Source: Deltaproteobacteria bacterium (GTDB lineage Bacteria; Desulfobacterota; Binatia; Binatales; Binataceae). Taken from it: DNA of 64,000 bases. Below are positions 19,422-28,309 of the stretch, in pieces. The notes below the pieces were generated by a model. That model worked only from the letters and a program-made list of their open reading frames with translations, searched no databases and was not told where the DNA came from. Position numbers and translations under genes: made by a program. Each line of letters opens with the position of its first letter. The stretch's first letter is position 1. The DNA lies in NCBI GenBank assembly GCA_021780225.1, contig JAJXZF010000003.1, forward strand, positions 1 through 64,000. The letters are read 5' to 3'.

Positions 19422-19985
19422 TCACTTCCCGTTCGGCAAATCGACGAACACCGCGGCCGCCACGACCGACGTCCACAACCCGTCGCGATCTCCGATCGCC
19501 GATTGCGTGACGTTGCGCGTCGAAACGATTTTGTCGGAGACGCGCCAGATGTCCTTGCGCTCGTCGTAGCTGGCGTTGGGATCGAAGTCCACGCCGAGAA
19601 TCGTCGCCAGCATCATCGCCGCCAGATCTTCCGCGTAATCGCCCGCCTTCTGTTCGGTTTCGCCGAAGCTGTGATGTTCCGACAGATAGCCGTAGTGGCG
19701 CGGATCGGCGGGAATCGCCACCCCGACCGACGCGGCGCACAACCGATGCGGTTCGTCGGTCGCGTTGTCGCTCATCACGGCGAATACGATTTGCCCCGGC
19801 TTCAGATAGCGCAGGCCCTCTTGCGGCGTAATCAGCTTGCAATTCGGCGGAAAAATCGACTTCACGCGCACCAGGTTGAATTCCGCGATTTGCGCGGACC
19901 GCAGCGACAGTTCGAACGCGGTCAGCTTCTCGCGATGCCGGCCGACGCCCTTGGTCAGAAACACCCCTTTCGGAAAAGGACCCAT
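19422..19985 (-). CDS. pdaD: pyruvoyl-dependent arginine decarboxylase
   Basis: 187 aa. It makes agmatine from arginine, a first step to polyamines. Family features: FLTKGVGRHREKLTAFELSL, NLVRVKSIFPPNCKLI (the Ser in VKSI is the predicted self-cleavage residue that becomes the pyruvoyl group), LKPGQIVFAVM, RLCAASVGVAIP, HYGYLSEHHS and GDYAEDLAAMMLAT. The start ATG has GGAGAG upstream. The selenoprotein gene follows 61 nt downstream on the same strand. Confidence 0.9.
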   Translation of the reverse strand: MGPFPKGVFLTKGVGRHREKLTAFELSLRSAQIAEFNLVRVKSIFPPNCKLITPQEGLRYLKPGQIVFAVMSDNATDEPHRLCAASVGVAIPADPRHYGYLSEHHSFGETEQKAGDYAEDLAAMMLATILGVDFDPNASYDERKDIWRVSDKIVSTRNVTQSAIGDRDGLWTSVVAAAVFVDLPNGK

Positions 19986-20110
19986 CTATCTCGTCTCTCC
20001 GTACGCGCGCGGCTGCCCGCAAACGCGATGATGCGCCTTCATTATCCTGACGGCGGCCAGCAAGAAAAGTCCGTGTGACGACAAACTTGGTTCAACGCGT
20101 TACAAATTCG

Positions 20111-21784
20111 TTAAACTTCGTTGTTTGGATGATACTCGCCGAACACGCGCCGCATCGCATCCGCGATTTCTCCCAGCGTCGCGTAGGAGCGCACCGCGTC
20201 GATAATCGGCGGCATCAGATTGCCGCCTTCGCGCGCCGTCCGCTCCACCCGGTCGAGCGCGGCGGCCGCCGCCGGCTGCGATCGTTCCGCGCGCACCCGC
20301 GCGATTCGCGCGCACTGCTTCTCCTCGATCGCCGGGTTTACCTTCAGAATATCTCCCGGAGGCGCGTCGCCCGTGGTGAATTCGTTCACGCCCACGATGA
20401 TCCGCGCCTTGGTCTCGATCTCGCGCTGATAGATGAATGCGGCGTTGTGAATCTCGCGCTGCTGGAAGCCGCGTTCGATTCCCGCTACCGCCCCGCCAAG
20501 ATCGTCGATCGTGTTCAGATATTCGTTGGCCTTCTTTTCGAGTTCGGCCGTGAGCGTCTCGAGGTAATACGATCCGCCCAGCGGATCGATGGTGTCGGTA
20601 ACGTCGGATTCGTGCGCGATCACCTGTTGCGTGCGCAGCGCCAGCAGCACGGAATTTTCGGTCGGCAGCGCCAGCGCCTCGTCCTTGGAATTCGTATGCA
20701 GCGATTGCGCTCCGCCGAGCACGGCGGCGAGCGCCTGCAGCGTCACCCGCACGACGTTGTTTTCCACCTGCTGCGCGGTCAGCGTCGAGCCCGCGGTCTG
20801 CGCGTGAAACCGCATCATCATCGATCGCTCGTCCTTCGCGCCGAAGCGTTCTTTCATGATTCGCGCCCACATCCGGCGCGCCGCGCGGTACTTGGCGATT
20901 TCCTCGAAGAAATTGTTGTGGACGTTGAAAAAGAACGACAACCGGCTCGCGAAGTCGTCCACCTTGAGTCCCGCCTTCACCGCCGCTTCGACGTACGCGA
21001 TTCCGTCGGCCAGCGTGAACGCCAGTTCCTGCGCGGCGGTCGATCCCGCTTCGCGAATATGGTAGCCGGAAATCGAAATCGTGTTCCAGTTCGGAACTTC
21101 CTTGCTCGCGAACTCGAAAATATCCGTGATTATCCGCATCGAACCGCGCGGCGGGTAGATGTAAGTGCCGCGCGCGATATATTCCTTCAGGACGTCGTTC
21201 TGAATCGTGCCGTTGACCTTGTCCCACGCCACGCCGCGTTTTTCAGCGACGGCGAGGTAGAGCGCCAGCAGCGTCGCCGCGGTCGCGTTGATCGTCATCG
21301 AGGTCGAAATCTTGTCGAGCGGCAGCTCCGCCAGCAGCGTTTCCATGTCGGCCAGCGACGCGATCGACACGCCGACCCGCCCGACTTCGCCGCGCGCCAG
21401 CGGATGGTCCGGGTCGCGGCCCATCTGCGTCGGCAAATCGAACGCGACCGAAAGTCCGGTCTGCCCGTTGGCGAACAGGTAACGGTAGCGCCGGTTCGAT
21501 TCTTCCGCGTCGCCGAAGCCCGCGTACTGGCGCATCGTCCACAGCCGCCCGCGATACATCGTCGGCTGCACGCCGCGGGTGAACGGATATTCGCCCGGAA
21601 AGCCCAGATCGCCCAGGAAATCGAAACCGTTCAGATCCTCGGGATCGTACTCGCGTTTGATCTCGATTCCGGAGCTCGTCGCGAATTTTTCGCGCCGCTC
21701 GCCGCCGCGTTTGAGCGCCGGGGCGACGCGCTTGTCGTCCCAATTCTTCCGAGCTTCAGCCAGCGTGCGTTCCTGCTCCGCCAT
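20111..21784 (-). CDS. methylmalonyl-CoA mutase, large-subunit catalytic domain only
   Basis: 557 aa TIM-barrel domain of an adenosylcobalamin-dependent acyl-CoA mutase. MRQYAGF (Tyr89 of the P. shermanii enzyme), SMRIITDIF (Arg207) and ISGYH (His244) keep the residues that give methylmalonyl-CoA specificity; isobutyryl-CoA mutases have Phe and Gln at the first two. The protein ends ([10 protein letters not shown]) before any C-terminal cobalamin-binding domain, so a separate small B12-binding subunit must be encoded elsewhere. It is the last gene of the four-gene carboxylase operon and starts 17 nt after the BCCP gene. It makes succinyl-CoA from methylmalonyl-CoA. Confidence 0.92.
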   Translation of the reverse strand: MAEQERTLAEARKNWDDKRVAPALKRGGERREKFATSSGIEIKREYDPEDLNGFDFLGDLGFPGEYPFTRGVQPTMYRGRLWTMRQYAGFGDAEESNRRYRYLFANGQTGLSVAFDLPTQMGRDPDHPLARGEVGRVGVSIASLADMETLLAELPLDKISTSMTINATAATLLALYLAVAEKRGVAWDKVNGTIQNDVLKEYIARGTYIYPPRGSMRIITDIFEFASKEVPNWNTISISGYHIREAGSTAAQELAFTLADGIAYVEAAVKAGLKVDDFASRLSFFFNVHNNFFEEIAKYRAARRMWARIMKERFGAKDERSMMMRFHAQTAGSTLTAQQVENNVVRVTLQALAAVLGGAQSLHTNSKDEALALPTENSVLLALRTQQVIAHESDVTDTIDPLGGSYYLETLTAELEKKANEYLNTIDDLGGAVAGIERGFQQREIHNAAFIYQREIETKARIIVGVNEFTTGDAPPGDILKVNPAIEEKQCARIARVRAERSQPAAAAALDRVERTAREGGNLMPPIIDAVRSYATLGEIADAMRRVFGEYHPNNEV

Positions 21785-21801
21785 GGTTCTCGCCTCGCCG
21801 C

Positions 21802-22311
21802 CTATTCGACTACGACCAGCAGTTCGCCCTTTTCGACGGTCTGGCCCGGTTTCACTTTGATTTCGGCGATCTTGCCGGCCTTCGGCGACTTCAATTCATT
21901 CTCCATCTTCATCGCCTCGACCACCACCAATCCCTGATGCTGCGCGACGTCGTCGCCCACCGCGACGAGCACGTTCACCACCCGTCCCGGCATCATCGCC
22001 TTCAATTCCGCGCGGCCGCCGGCGTGCTCGCGCGCCGCGGGGCCGTGATGGCGCTTGCGGGCGGCGTCAACCAGCCCGACCCGGGTCGCGCCCCGTCGCG
22101 ACGCCACCACCACTTCGTCGCCGTCGCGCGCGACGTCGAAATCGAACGAGCGCCGCTCCAGCAGAATCGAGTACGACGACGGCCCGACCTGCCGCACGTC
22201 CACTTCGAAATCCCGCCCGCCAATTCCAAGGCGCAGCGTATGCGCCGCAAGTTCTTTGACTTCAATCTGATGTTCGGCGTCGCCCAGCGTCGCCACGAAT
22301 CGCGTCGGCAT
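21802..22311 (-). CDS. biotin carboxyl carrier protein of acyl-CoA carboxylase
   Basis: 169 aa. The C-terminal biotinyl domain has the biotinylation site in [12 protein letters not shown] (Lys), followed by the usual hairpin [12 protein letters not shown] and [13 protein letters not shown]. The N-terminal ~80 residues form a beta-rich region. In many acyl-CoA carboxylases this domain is fused to the biotin carboxylase; here it is a separate gene 24 nt downstream of it. Confidence 0.93.
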   Translation of the reverse strand: MPTRFVATLGDAEHQIEVKELAAHTLRLGIGGRDFEVDVRQVGPSSYSILLERRSFDFDVARDGDEVVVASRRGATRVGLVDAARKRHHGPAAREHAGGRAELKAMMPGRVVNVLVAVGDDVAQHQGLVVVEAMKMENELKSPKAGKIAEIKVKPGQTVEKGELLVVVE

Positions 22312-22335
22312 CGTGCCGGTTTCTCCTTGTCTGTT

Positions 22336-23862
22336 CTAGCGCCGCAGCATGTCGAGGCGGCCGAGTATCTTCCACGGCGAAACCACGCCGCCTGCCGCCG
22401 GCGCCGCGGCCGTCGGCTGCGCCGCCGCCGCGCCGTTATGGCCGTTGCGATACGCCATCACCGCCGCCGCCAGCAGCGCCGCCAGATGCGCGTCGTCGCC
22501 GCCTTGGCCCGCGGCTTCCGGCCGATATTCCTGATTGATGAAATTGGTGTCGAAATCTCCGGCGATAAACCGCGGGTGCTCGACGATCCAGCGATGGAAA
22601 TCAAGGTTCGTGGTCAGCGCTCCGGTCACCACGAACTCCCCCAGCGCGCGCCGCATCCGCCCGATCGCCTCATTGCGATCGCGGCCCCACGCGACCAGTT
22701 TCGCGATCATCGGATCGTAAAAGAGCGACACCTCCGCGCCTTCGTAAACGCCCGCGTCAACCCGAACGCCGGGACCGTCCGGCAGCCGCATCGTTTCAAT
22801 CTTGCCCGGCGCTGGCACGAAACCCGCCGCCGGATCTTCGGCGTAAATCCGGCACTCCAACGCCCATCCGCGCTGCGCCAAATCTTTCTGCTTAAACGGC
22901 AGCGGCATCCCCGCCGCGACCTCGATTTGCGCCTTCACCAGATCGATTCCTGTGACCATCTCGGTCACCGGATGCTCAACCTGGATGCGCGTGTTCATCT
23001 CGAGGAAGTAAAAATTCCGATCGGCGTCGGCGAGAAATTCGATCGTGCCCGCGCCGACGTAGCCGACCGCGCGCGCCGCCCGCACCGCCACCTCGCCCAT
23101 CTCGCGGCGCATCGCCGGCGTGATAAACGGCGACGGCGATTCTTCTACCACTTTCTGATGGCGCCGCTGGATCGAGCATTCGCGCTCGAACAGATGCACC
23201 GTTTCGCCGTGCTGGTCGGCGAAGACCTGCACTTCGATATGGCGCGGCCGGTTCAGATATTTTTCGACATAGAAACGGCCGTCGCCGAACGACGATTTGG
23301 CTTCGCTCGCGACCGTGCGCACCGCCGACGCGAGGTCCGCGTCGTTCTCGATCATCCGCATTCCCTTGCCGCCGCCGCCCGCGGCCGCTTTGAGCATGAT
23401 CGGAAAGCCGACCTTCTTCGCGACGGCGCGGACCTCGTCTTCGGTTTCCAGCGTGTCGGGCGAGCCGGGGGTCACCGGCACGCCGGCCGCGGACATCAGC
23501 TTGCGCGCCTCCACCTTGTCGCCCATTTTCTCGATCGCCTCGGGCGGTGGTCCGATGAAGGTGATTCCGGCCGCCGCGACGGCGCGCGCGAATCCGGCGT
23601 TTTCGGAGAAGAAGCCGTAGCCCGGATGGATCGCGTCGGCGCCGGTGGCGCGGGCGGCGTCGAGAATGCGCTCGATATTCAAATAGCTTTCGCGCGCGGG
23701 CGGCGGCCCGACCGCGACCGCGAAGTCGGCCTCGCGCACATGCAGCGCCGCCCGATCCGCCTCCGAGTACACCGCGACCGACTCGATTCCCAGATCGCGG
23801 CAGGCGCGAATCACGCGCACCGCGATCTCGCCGCGGTTCGCAATCAAAATTCTCTTGAACAT
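22336..23862 (-). CDS. acyl-CoA (propionyl/acetyl) carboxylase, biotin carboxylase subunit
   Basis: 508 aa ATP-grasp enzyme. FKRILIANRGEIAVRV at the N-terminus, the Gly-rich ATP loop AAAGGGGKGMR (about residues 157-167), RDCS-type motif (FERECSIQRRHQKVVEE), EMNTRIQVEHPVTE and the C-terminal biotin carboxylase domain are present. After the standard ~450 residues there is an Ala-rich linker (QPTAAAPAAGG) and a short tail, perhaps a remnant of fusion to a carrier domain. Carboxylates biotin on the BCCP encoded next. Confidence 0.94.
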   Translation of the reverse strand: MFKRILIANRGEIAVRVIRACRDLGIESVAVYSEADRAALHVREADFAVAVGPPPARESYLNIERILDAARATGADAIHPGYGFFSENAGFARAVAAAGITFIGPPPEAIEKMGDKVEARKLMSAAGVPVTPGSPDTLETEDEVRAVAKKVGFPIMLKAAAGGGGKGMRMIENDADLASAVRTVASEAKSSFGDGRFYVEKYLNRPRHIEVQVFADQHGETVHLFERECSIQRRHQKVVEESPSPFITPAMRREMGEVAVRAARAVGYVGAGTIEFLADADRNFYFLEMNTRIQVEHPVTEMVTGIDLVKAQIEVAAGMPLPFKQKDLAQRGWALECRIYAEDPAAGFVPAPGKIETMRLPDGPGVRVDAGVYEGAEVSLFYDPMIAKLVAWGRDRNEAIGRMRRALGEFVVTGALTTNLDFHRWIVEHPRFIAGDFDTNFINQEYRPEAAGQGGDDAHLAALLAAAVMAYRNGHNGAAAAQPTAAAPAAGGVVSPWKILGRLDMLRR

Positions 23863-23910
23863 CAGTTCTGGTCCGATTTTCCTCGCATTGCGCGGCGCCC
23901 TCGCGCCGTC

Positions 23911-25461
23911 TTAGAGCGGAATATTGCCGTGCTTGCGCGGCGGATTCTTCTCGCGCTTGTTTTCCAGCGCCTTCAGCGACGCGATCAGCCGCGGCCGCGT
24001 GTCGCGCGGCATAATTACCTCGTCGATATAGCCCAGTTCGGCGGCCTTGAACGGATTGGCGAAGGTCTGTCGGTATTCCTCGACCAGCCGCGCCTTTTCG
24101 GCGACCGGATCGGCGGCTTTCTCGATTTGTCCGCGGAAGATGATGTTGACCGCGCCGTCCGGCCCCATCACGGCGATTTCCGAGGTCGGCCACGCGAAAT
24201 TGAAATCGCCGCGGATATGCTTGGACGACATGACGTCGTAGGCGCCGCCATAGGCCTTGCGCGTGATTACCGTCACCTTCGGCACGGTCGCCTCGCAAAA
24301 GGCGTAGAGCAGCTTGGCGCCGTGCCGGATAATTCCGCCGAACTCCTGCGCCGTGCCCGGCAAAAATCCCGGCACGTCCACGAAGGTCACCAGCGGAATA
24401 TTGAAGCAGTCGCAGAAGCGCACGAAACGCGCGCCCTTGACCGACGCGTCGATATCGAGGCATCCCGCCAGATAACCCGGCTGGTTCGCGACCACCCCCA
24501 CCGAGTAGCCGCCCAGATGCGCGAAACCGATCAGCATGTTCTGCGCCCAGTCGGGCTGAACCTCGAAGAAATGCCCGTCGTCGACGACCCGCGTGATCAC
24601 CTCGCGCATATCGTATGGCCGGTTCGGATTTTCCGGCACGATCGAATCGAGCGCGTCTTCGCGCCGGCCCGGATCGTCGTCGGTCGGTTTGAACGGCGGG
24701 TCTTCGACGTTGTTCGACGGCATGTACGAGAGCAGTTCGCGAATCGTCAGCAGCGCCGCTTCGTCGTCGGGCGCCTCCAGATGGCACACGCCGGATTTCA
24801 TCGAATGGGTGTCGGCGCCGCCGAGCGCCTGCATCGTCACCTCTTCATGGGTGGTCGCCTTGATTACGTCCGGACCCGTGATGAACATATAGGAGGTATC
24901 GCGCACCATCACGATGAAATCGGTCATCGCCGGCGAATAGACCGCGCCGCCCGCGCACGGTCCCATGATCGCCGAAATTTGCGGCACCACTCCCGACGAA
25001 AGCACGTTGCGCAGGAAAATATCGGCGTAACCGGCGAGCGAAACCACGCCCTCCTGGATGCGCGCGCCGCCCGAGTCGTTGATCCCGATCACCGGGCATC
25101 CCGATTTCGTCGCAAGATCCATCACCTTGCATACCTTCTCGGCGAATGCGCCCGAAAGGCTGCCGCCAAAGACGGTGAAGTCCTGCGAAAAGACGCATAC
25201 CTGCCGGCCGTCGATCGTGCCGTAGCCGGTCACCACGCCGTCGCCCGGAATCTTCTTTTCGCCCATCCCGAAATCGTCGCATCGATGCGTCTTGAACTTG
25301 TCGAGTTCGACGAACGAACCGGGATCGAGCAGAAAATCGATTCTTTCGCGCGCGGTCAGGCGCCCGCCTTCGCGCTGGCGCTTGAGCCGCTCGGCGCCGC
25401 CGCCGCTTTCGGCCTGGCGCGTCAATTCCTGGATTCGTTCGATGTTTTCTTTTAATCCCAT
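23911..25461 (-). CDS. acyl-CoA carboxylase carboxyltransferase (propionyl-CoA carboxylase beta type)
   Basis: 516 aa. Two crotonase-like halves: the N-half with [41 protein letters not shown] and [12 protein letters not shown]; the C-half with [37 protein letters not shown] and [12 protein letters not shown]. This is the PccB/AccD5 type that transfers carboxyl from biotin to propionyl-CoA (and often acetyl- or butyryl-CoA). First gene of the operon carboxyltransferase - biotin carboxylase - BCCP - mutase. Confidence 0.95.
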   Translation of the reverse strand: MGLKENIERIQELTRQAESGGGAERLKRQREGGRLTARERIDFLLDPGSFVELDKFKTHRCDDFGMGEKKIPGDGVVTGYGTIDGRQVCVFSQDFTVFGGSLSGAFAEKVCKVMDLATKSGCPVIGINDSGGARIQEGVVSLAGYADIFLRNVLSSGVVPQISAIMGPCAGGAVYSPAMTDFIVMVRDTSYMFITGPDVIKATTHEEVTMQALGGADTHSMKSGVCHLEAPDDEAALLTIRELLSYMPSNNVEDPPFKPTDDDPGRREDALDSIVPENPNRPYDMREVITRVVDDGHFFEVQPDWAQNMLIGFAHLGGYSVGVVANQPGYLAGCLDIDASVKGARFVRFCDCFNIPLVTFVDVPGFLPGTAQEFGGIIRHGAKLLYAFCEATVPKVTVITRKAYGGAYDVMSSKHIRGDFNFAWPTSEIAVMGPDGAVNIIFRGQIEKAADPVAEKARLVEEYRQTFANPFKAAELGYIDEVIMPRDTRPRLIASLKALENKREKNPPRKHGNIPL

Positions 25462-25501
25462 CAGCTAAACCGTCTATCCAGCGGACCGGTGATCGCGTCA
25501 G

Positions 25502-25529
25502 AATATGACGCAACCCGAAAATATATCAA
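25502..25529 (-). promoter_or_regulatory. possible promoter of the carboxylase-mutase operon
   Basis: On the minus strand TTGATA (25524-25529), a 16-nt spacer, and CATATT (25502-25507), about 40 nt before the carboxyltransferase start. It matches the sigma70 -35 at 5/6 and the -10 at 4/6. It is an AT-rich island in otherwise GC-rich sequence. Confidence 0.3.
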
Positions 25530-25592
25530 TTGAGCGTAGGGCGGCGAAACCCGTCCGCGGCGCTCGCCCGGCCCCGGATTTACCGGTATTTG

Positions 25593-25991
25593 ATGAGCAT
25601 GAACGATACGCTGATACGGATTTTGGTCGCCTGCGGATGGGCCGCCGCGGGCGTCAGCGGCTTCGGTACGGCGCTGTTCGTGGCCGGCAGTCCGGTGGCC
25701 GGCGGTCAAGCCGCGGCCTACGCCACGCCGGCGCTGTTTATCGCGCTCGCCTTCGGAATTTATCGCAACAGCCGGCTTTGCGCGCTGGCCGCGCTGATTA
25801 TTTTTTCCGCGATGCGCATCGAGTTTTTTCGGATTGCGCAAGCCGTCCAGCAATCGCACGGCGGCGCGGTAACGATCGGTTTCTGGATTTCGGCGATCGT
25901 CTTCGGCGCCCTTTATCTCTTGGGCGTGGTCGGAACCTTCGCATGGCACGCGCGCCATCCCGAAGCCTCGGCTCCGACGTTTGAGTCCTAG
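25593..25991 (+). CDS. small integral membrane protein
   Basis: 132 aa with about four transmembrane helices (residues ~6-30, 35-55, 56-75 and 93-115) separated by short polar loops (GIYRNSR, RIAQAVQQSHGG), ending in a short hydrophilic tail. The ATG at 25593 gives a natural MSMND start; longer upstream starts read into GC-rich non-membrane sequence. Its stop codon TAG is part of the CTAG that begins a repeat remnant (25988-25991). Function unknown. Confidence 0.6.
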   Translation: MSMNDTLIRILVACGWAAAGVSGFGTALFVAGSPVAGGQAAAYATPALFIALAFGIYRNSRLCALAALIIFSAMRIEFFRIAQAVQQSHGGAVTIGFWISAIVFGALYLLGVVGTFAWHARHPEASAPTFES

Positions 25992-26017
25992 TCGCGGTGT
26001 TCCGCAAATAAGTTTGC
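25987..26017. repeat. solo terminal repeat of the MITE-like family
   Basis: CTAGTCGCGGTGTTCCGCAAATAAGTTTGC-like end resembling the left end of the ~207-bp element (CTAGTGTGGCGTCCCGCAA...), but followed by unrelated sequence. It lies about 60 bp upstream of a full copy and supplies the TAG stop of the preceding gene. Confidence 0.55.
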
Positions 26018-26030
26018 TATTGTCGACGAA

Positions 26031-26068
26031 TCGGGATTCTTCGCTTCGTCCTTCGCTACGCTCAGGAC
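26031..26068. repeat. second palindromic repeat family (ATTCTTCGC...GCTCAGGA), partial
   Basis: GGATTCTTCGCTTCGTCCTTCG...CTCAGGA. Related units appear at 26306-26340, 31843-31881, 31917-31963 and 33806-33832. The family core is TCATTCTGAGCG / CGCTCAGAATGA joined to GCGAAGAAT, a type of short intergenic palindrome common in bacterial genomes. Confidence 0.5.
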
Positions 26069-26074
26069 AAGCTC

Positions 26075-26280
26075 AGTGTCGCGTTCCGCAAATAACTTCC
26101 ATCTGATGCCTGATCAGTTCGGCGCGCAGGTCGCTCACCGCGGGGCGGCCAGGGATGGATTGCCGGGTCTGGGCCCGGCAATGACGCACCGAGATGGTTA
26201 TGCCCGGACTTGATCCGGGCATCCACGCGCAGTGCAAGGCAGACGCGGAGTGTAAACTTATTTGCGGGACACAACACTCA
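26075..26280. repeat. MITE-like dispersed repeat, copy 2
   Basis: 206 bp, reverse orientation relative to copy 1. Left end AGTGTCGCGTTCCGCAAATAA, internal palindromes TTGCCGGGTCTGGGCCCGGCA and ATGCCCGGACTTGATCCGGGC, right end AAACTTATTTGCGGGACACAA followed by CACT. It sits within a ~350-bp block of repeats between the membrane-protein gene and the DUF192 gene. Confidence 0.85.
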
Positions 26281-26305
26281 GAATGACATGATGAAGCGTT
26301 GTTAT

Positions 26306-26340
26306 TGTCATTCTGAGCGAGGCTGCCGAGCGAAGAATCC
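26306..26340. repeat. palindromic repeat, second family
   Basis: TGTCATTCTGAGCGAGGC...GAGCGAAGAATCC unit downstream of MITE copy 2, close to the 3' ends of the DUF192 operon. See the unit at 31843-31881 for the closest relative. Confidence 0.55.
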
Positions 26341-26385
26341 CGTGCCGCTGTGATTCTTTTGTAAAGTAATCAATGGGACATCACA

Positions 26386-26889
26386 TTAGTCGCGGGATTG
26401 AGGAGCAAATCCCAAAAACACCAACTTGTCGCCCGCCGCGACGCCGTGGCGCGCGCAAAAACCGCCGTTCACCTCCAGCACGTATTGCGAGTCGCCATCG
26501 ACCGCGTCGATCGATTCGGTGAACGGCCGCGCCTCGCGCACGATACCGACGATGCGGCGATCCGCGCCGGCGAAAATCATGTCCAGCGGAATCACCGTGT
26601 TCTTCATCCAGAACTGCTGATGACCCGGTTTTGCGAAAACGAAAATCATCCCGGCGTTTTCGTCCATGGTCCGCCGGTACATCAGGCCCATTTCGCGCGC
26701 CGCATCCGTGTCGGCGATTTCGACGTTCACTGTCGTACGGACCGCGCCGTCCGGCGCGACGATTTCGACCCGCGGCCCTTGCGCGCATGCATTGAGCGCC
26801 GCGATCGCGATCAGGATGAAGACCGCCAGAGCCGCGAGCGGAATCCGCTTGTGTAAGAAGTCGTGAAGTGCGGGTTTCACGCGCGCCAA
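26386..26889 (-). CDS. DUF192 family protein
   Basis: 167 aa. The N-terminal basic segment and hydrophobic stretch (LAALAVFILIAIAALNAC) look like a signal or lipoprotein-type signal, with Cys at about residue 35. The conserved DUF192 core follows: VEIADTDAAREMGLMYRR, DENAGMIFVFAKPG, FWMKNTVIPLDMIF, IVGIVREARPF and YVLEVNGGFCARHGV. Probably exported; biochemical role unknown. It starts 1 nt after the MFS gene stop, so it is in the TetR-P450 operon. Confidence 0.9.
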   Translation of the reverse strand: MARVKPALHDFLHKRIPLAALAVFILIAIAALNACAQGPRVEIVAPDGAVRTTVNVEIADTDAAREMGLMYRRTMDENAGMIFVFAKPGHQQFWMKNTVIPLDMIFAGADRRIVGIVREARPFTESIDAVDGDSQYVLEVNGGFCARHGVAAGDKLVFLGFAPQSRD

Positions 26890-26890
26890 T

Positions 26891-28222
26891 CTAACTGATC
26901 GCCGCGTGCTGCGCAGCGCCGCGATGCTCGGGAGCGATTTCTTCCAGCTCCCGCCCGGCGGTCTCGGGAAACGTCAGGTACATCAGGACCGCCGCCGCGA
27001 TCGAAAAGCCCATCAGCAGTTGAATCGCCCGCCAGTGCGATCCGCTCGCCGCGTAAAGATATCCTTCGAGCAGCAGGCCGAGCGCCGCGCCCGTCGTGCC
27101 GGCGACCGTGGTGGCGCTGGCGGCGGCCGAGCGATGCGACGTCGGAAAGAGCTCAGCGCTGTAGGCGACCAATATCGTGGCGCCGGCGGTGTCGAGGAAC
27201 AGCCGGACAATCCAGAGTCCGATCACCGAATCATTGCGCGTCGCATACATCCAGATTGCGAAGATCGGTCCGGCCAGCAGAAACAGCGCGCCCATCGTGC
27301 GCCGTCCGTAACGGTCGCTCAGCCGGCCGGCGACCACGCTGCCGAGAATCCCGATCGCGCCGCCGAAAACGATCAGGCTCGAGACCTGCCCGGGACTCCA
27401 ATGATGAGCGTCCTGAAGATACTTGGGAAAAAACAGGCTGGCCGGACTCCATCCCATCGCATTCAGAAATGCGACCGCGACGACCATCGCCACCGGCCCC
27501 GGCGACACCCGTACCAGCGCCGTGATCGGCTCGAAAAGGCGCCGCGGTTCCGCTTGCGTCCCCATTTCGGCCTCGAAGCGGCGGCTCTCGGGCAGCATTC
27601 GGCGCAACGGAATGATCAGGATAAGCGGCAGCAGCGCGAGCGCATAAAGACCACGCCAGCCATAAGGAATTATCGCAATCAGCGAAAAGACAATCGCGGC
27701 GAGTCCGTAACCGCTCAAAGCCAGAGCGCCTTGCAGGCCGATCGCCCATCCCCGCACGGCGGCGTCGACCTCTTCGGCCAGAATCACCAGCGAAACCGTC
27801 GCTTCGGCGCCGGAAAAGCCGCGCGCCACGAACTGCGACGCGACGAAGCCGTGCCGGTTCGGCGCCAGCGCGCTCGCGCCGGTGAAGATGGTGTAGCCGA
27901 TTATCGTGTACATCAGCAGGCGCCGCCGGCCGAAGATGTCCGCGAGCGGCGAAATCAGAAGCGACAGCAGGTAGCCCAGCCGGATAATCGAGAGCATCGC
28001 GCCGAGCCGGCCTTCCGCGATATTGAGGCCGCGCTGAATCTGCTTGAGCGCGAGACTGAGCAAGGCGCCGTCGTATTGGTCGAAGAAGCCAGCCGTCGTC
28101 GAGATGCCGAAAACCCGCCATTGCCGCGGCGTGAAGGGCGGCAGTTGCAGCCACGCCGGCAGCCGCGGCGCGGCGCGGTCAGGTTCGGCGGCCGATGGCG
28201 TAACGATTGGGGCGTCGCTCAT
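26891..28222 (-). CDS. major facilitator superfamily transporter
   Basis: 443 aa with 12 predicted transmembrane segments. GFFDQYDGALLSLAL (helix 1), the loop 2-3 motif ADIFGRRRLLMYT (variant of G-x-x-x-D-R-x-G-R-R) and its repeat SDRYGRRTMGAL between helices 8 and 9 place it in the sugar/metabolite:H+ symporter type of MFS. The ATG at 28222 (MSDAPIV) is preferred; an in-frame ATG at 28249 is possible. It lies between the P450s and DUF192 on the same strand and may import the P450 substrate. Confidence 0.85.
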   Translation of the reverse strand: MSDAPIVTPSAAEPDRAAPRLPAWLQLPPFTPRQWRVFGISTTAGFFDQYDGALLSLALKQIQRGLNIAEGRLGAMLSIIRLGYLLSLLISPLADIFGRRRLLMYTIIGYTIFTGASALAPNRHGFVASQFVARGFSGAEATVSLVILAEEVDAAVRGWAIGLQGALALSGYGLAAIVFSLIAIIPYGWRGLYALALLPLILIIPLRRMLPESRRFEAEMGTQAEPRRLFEPITALVRVSPGPVAMVVAVAFLNAMGWSPASLFFPKYLQDAHHWSPGQVSSLIVFGGAIGILGSVVAGRLSDRYGRRTMGALFLLAGPIFAIWMYATRNDSVIGLWIVRLFLDTAGATILVAYSAELFPTSHRSAAASATTVAGTTGAALGLLLEGYLYAASGSHWRAIQLLMGFSIAAAVLMYLTFPETAGRELEEIAPEHRGAAQHAAIS

Positions 28223-28309
28223 AACCGATGGGCAAGCGGCCGGCCGCATCGGGCCGTATCCGGGCGCGTCGAGACGCCGGCGGACGGCCTCTGGACGCGC
28301 CCGGCGCGC

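Noticed and set aside
21480-21520. tRNA-like GGTTCGATT string
   Set aside because: It is inside the mutase coding sequence and no cloverleaf can be drawn.
20075-25455. Very long open frames (620 and 1172 codons) on the plus strand across the carboxylase-mutase operon
   Set aside because: They are antisense to clear conserved genes; high GC third positions leave few stops on the opposite strand. Their translations are Arg/His-rich with no family.
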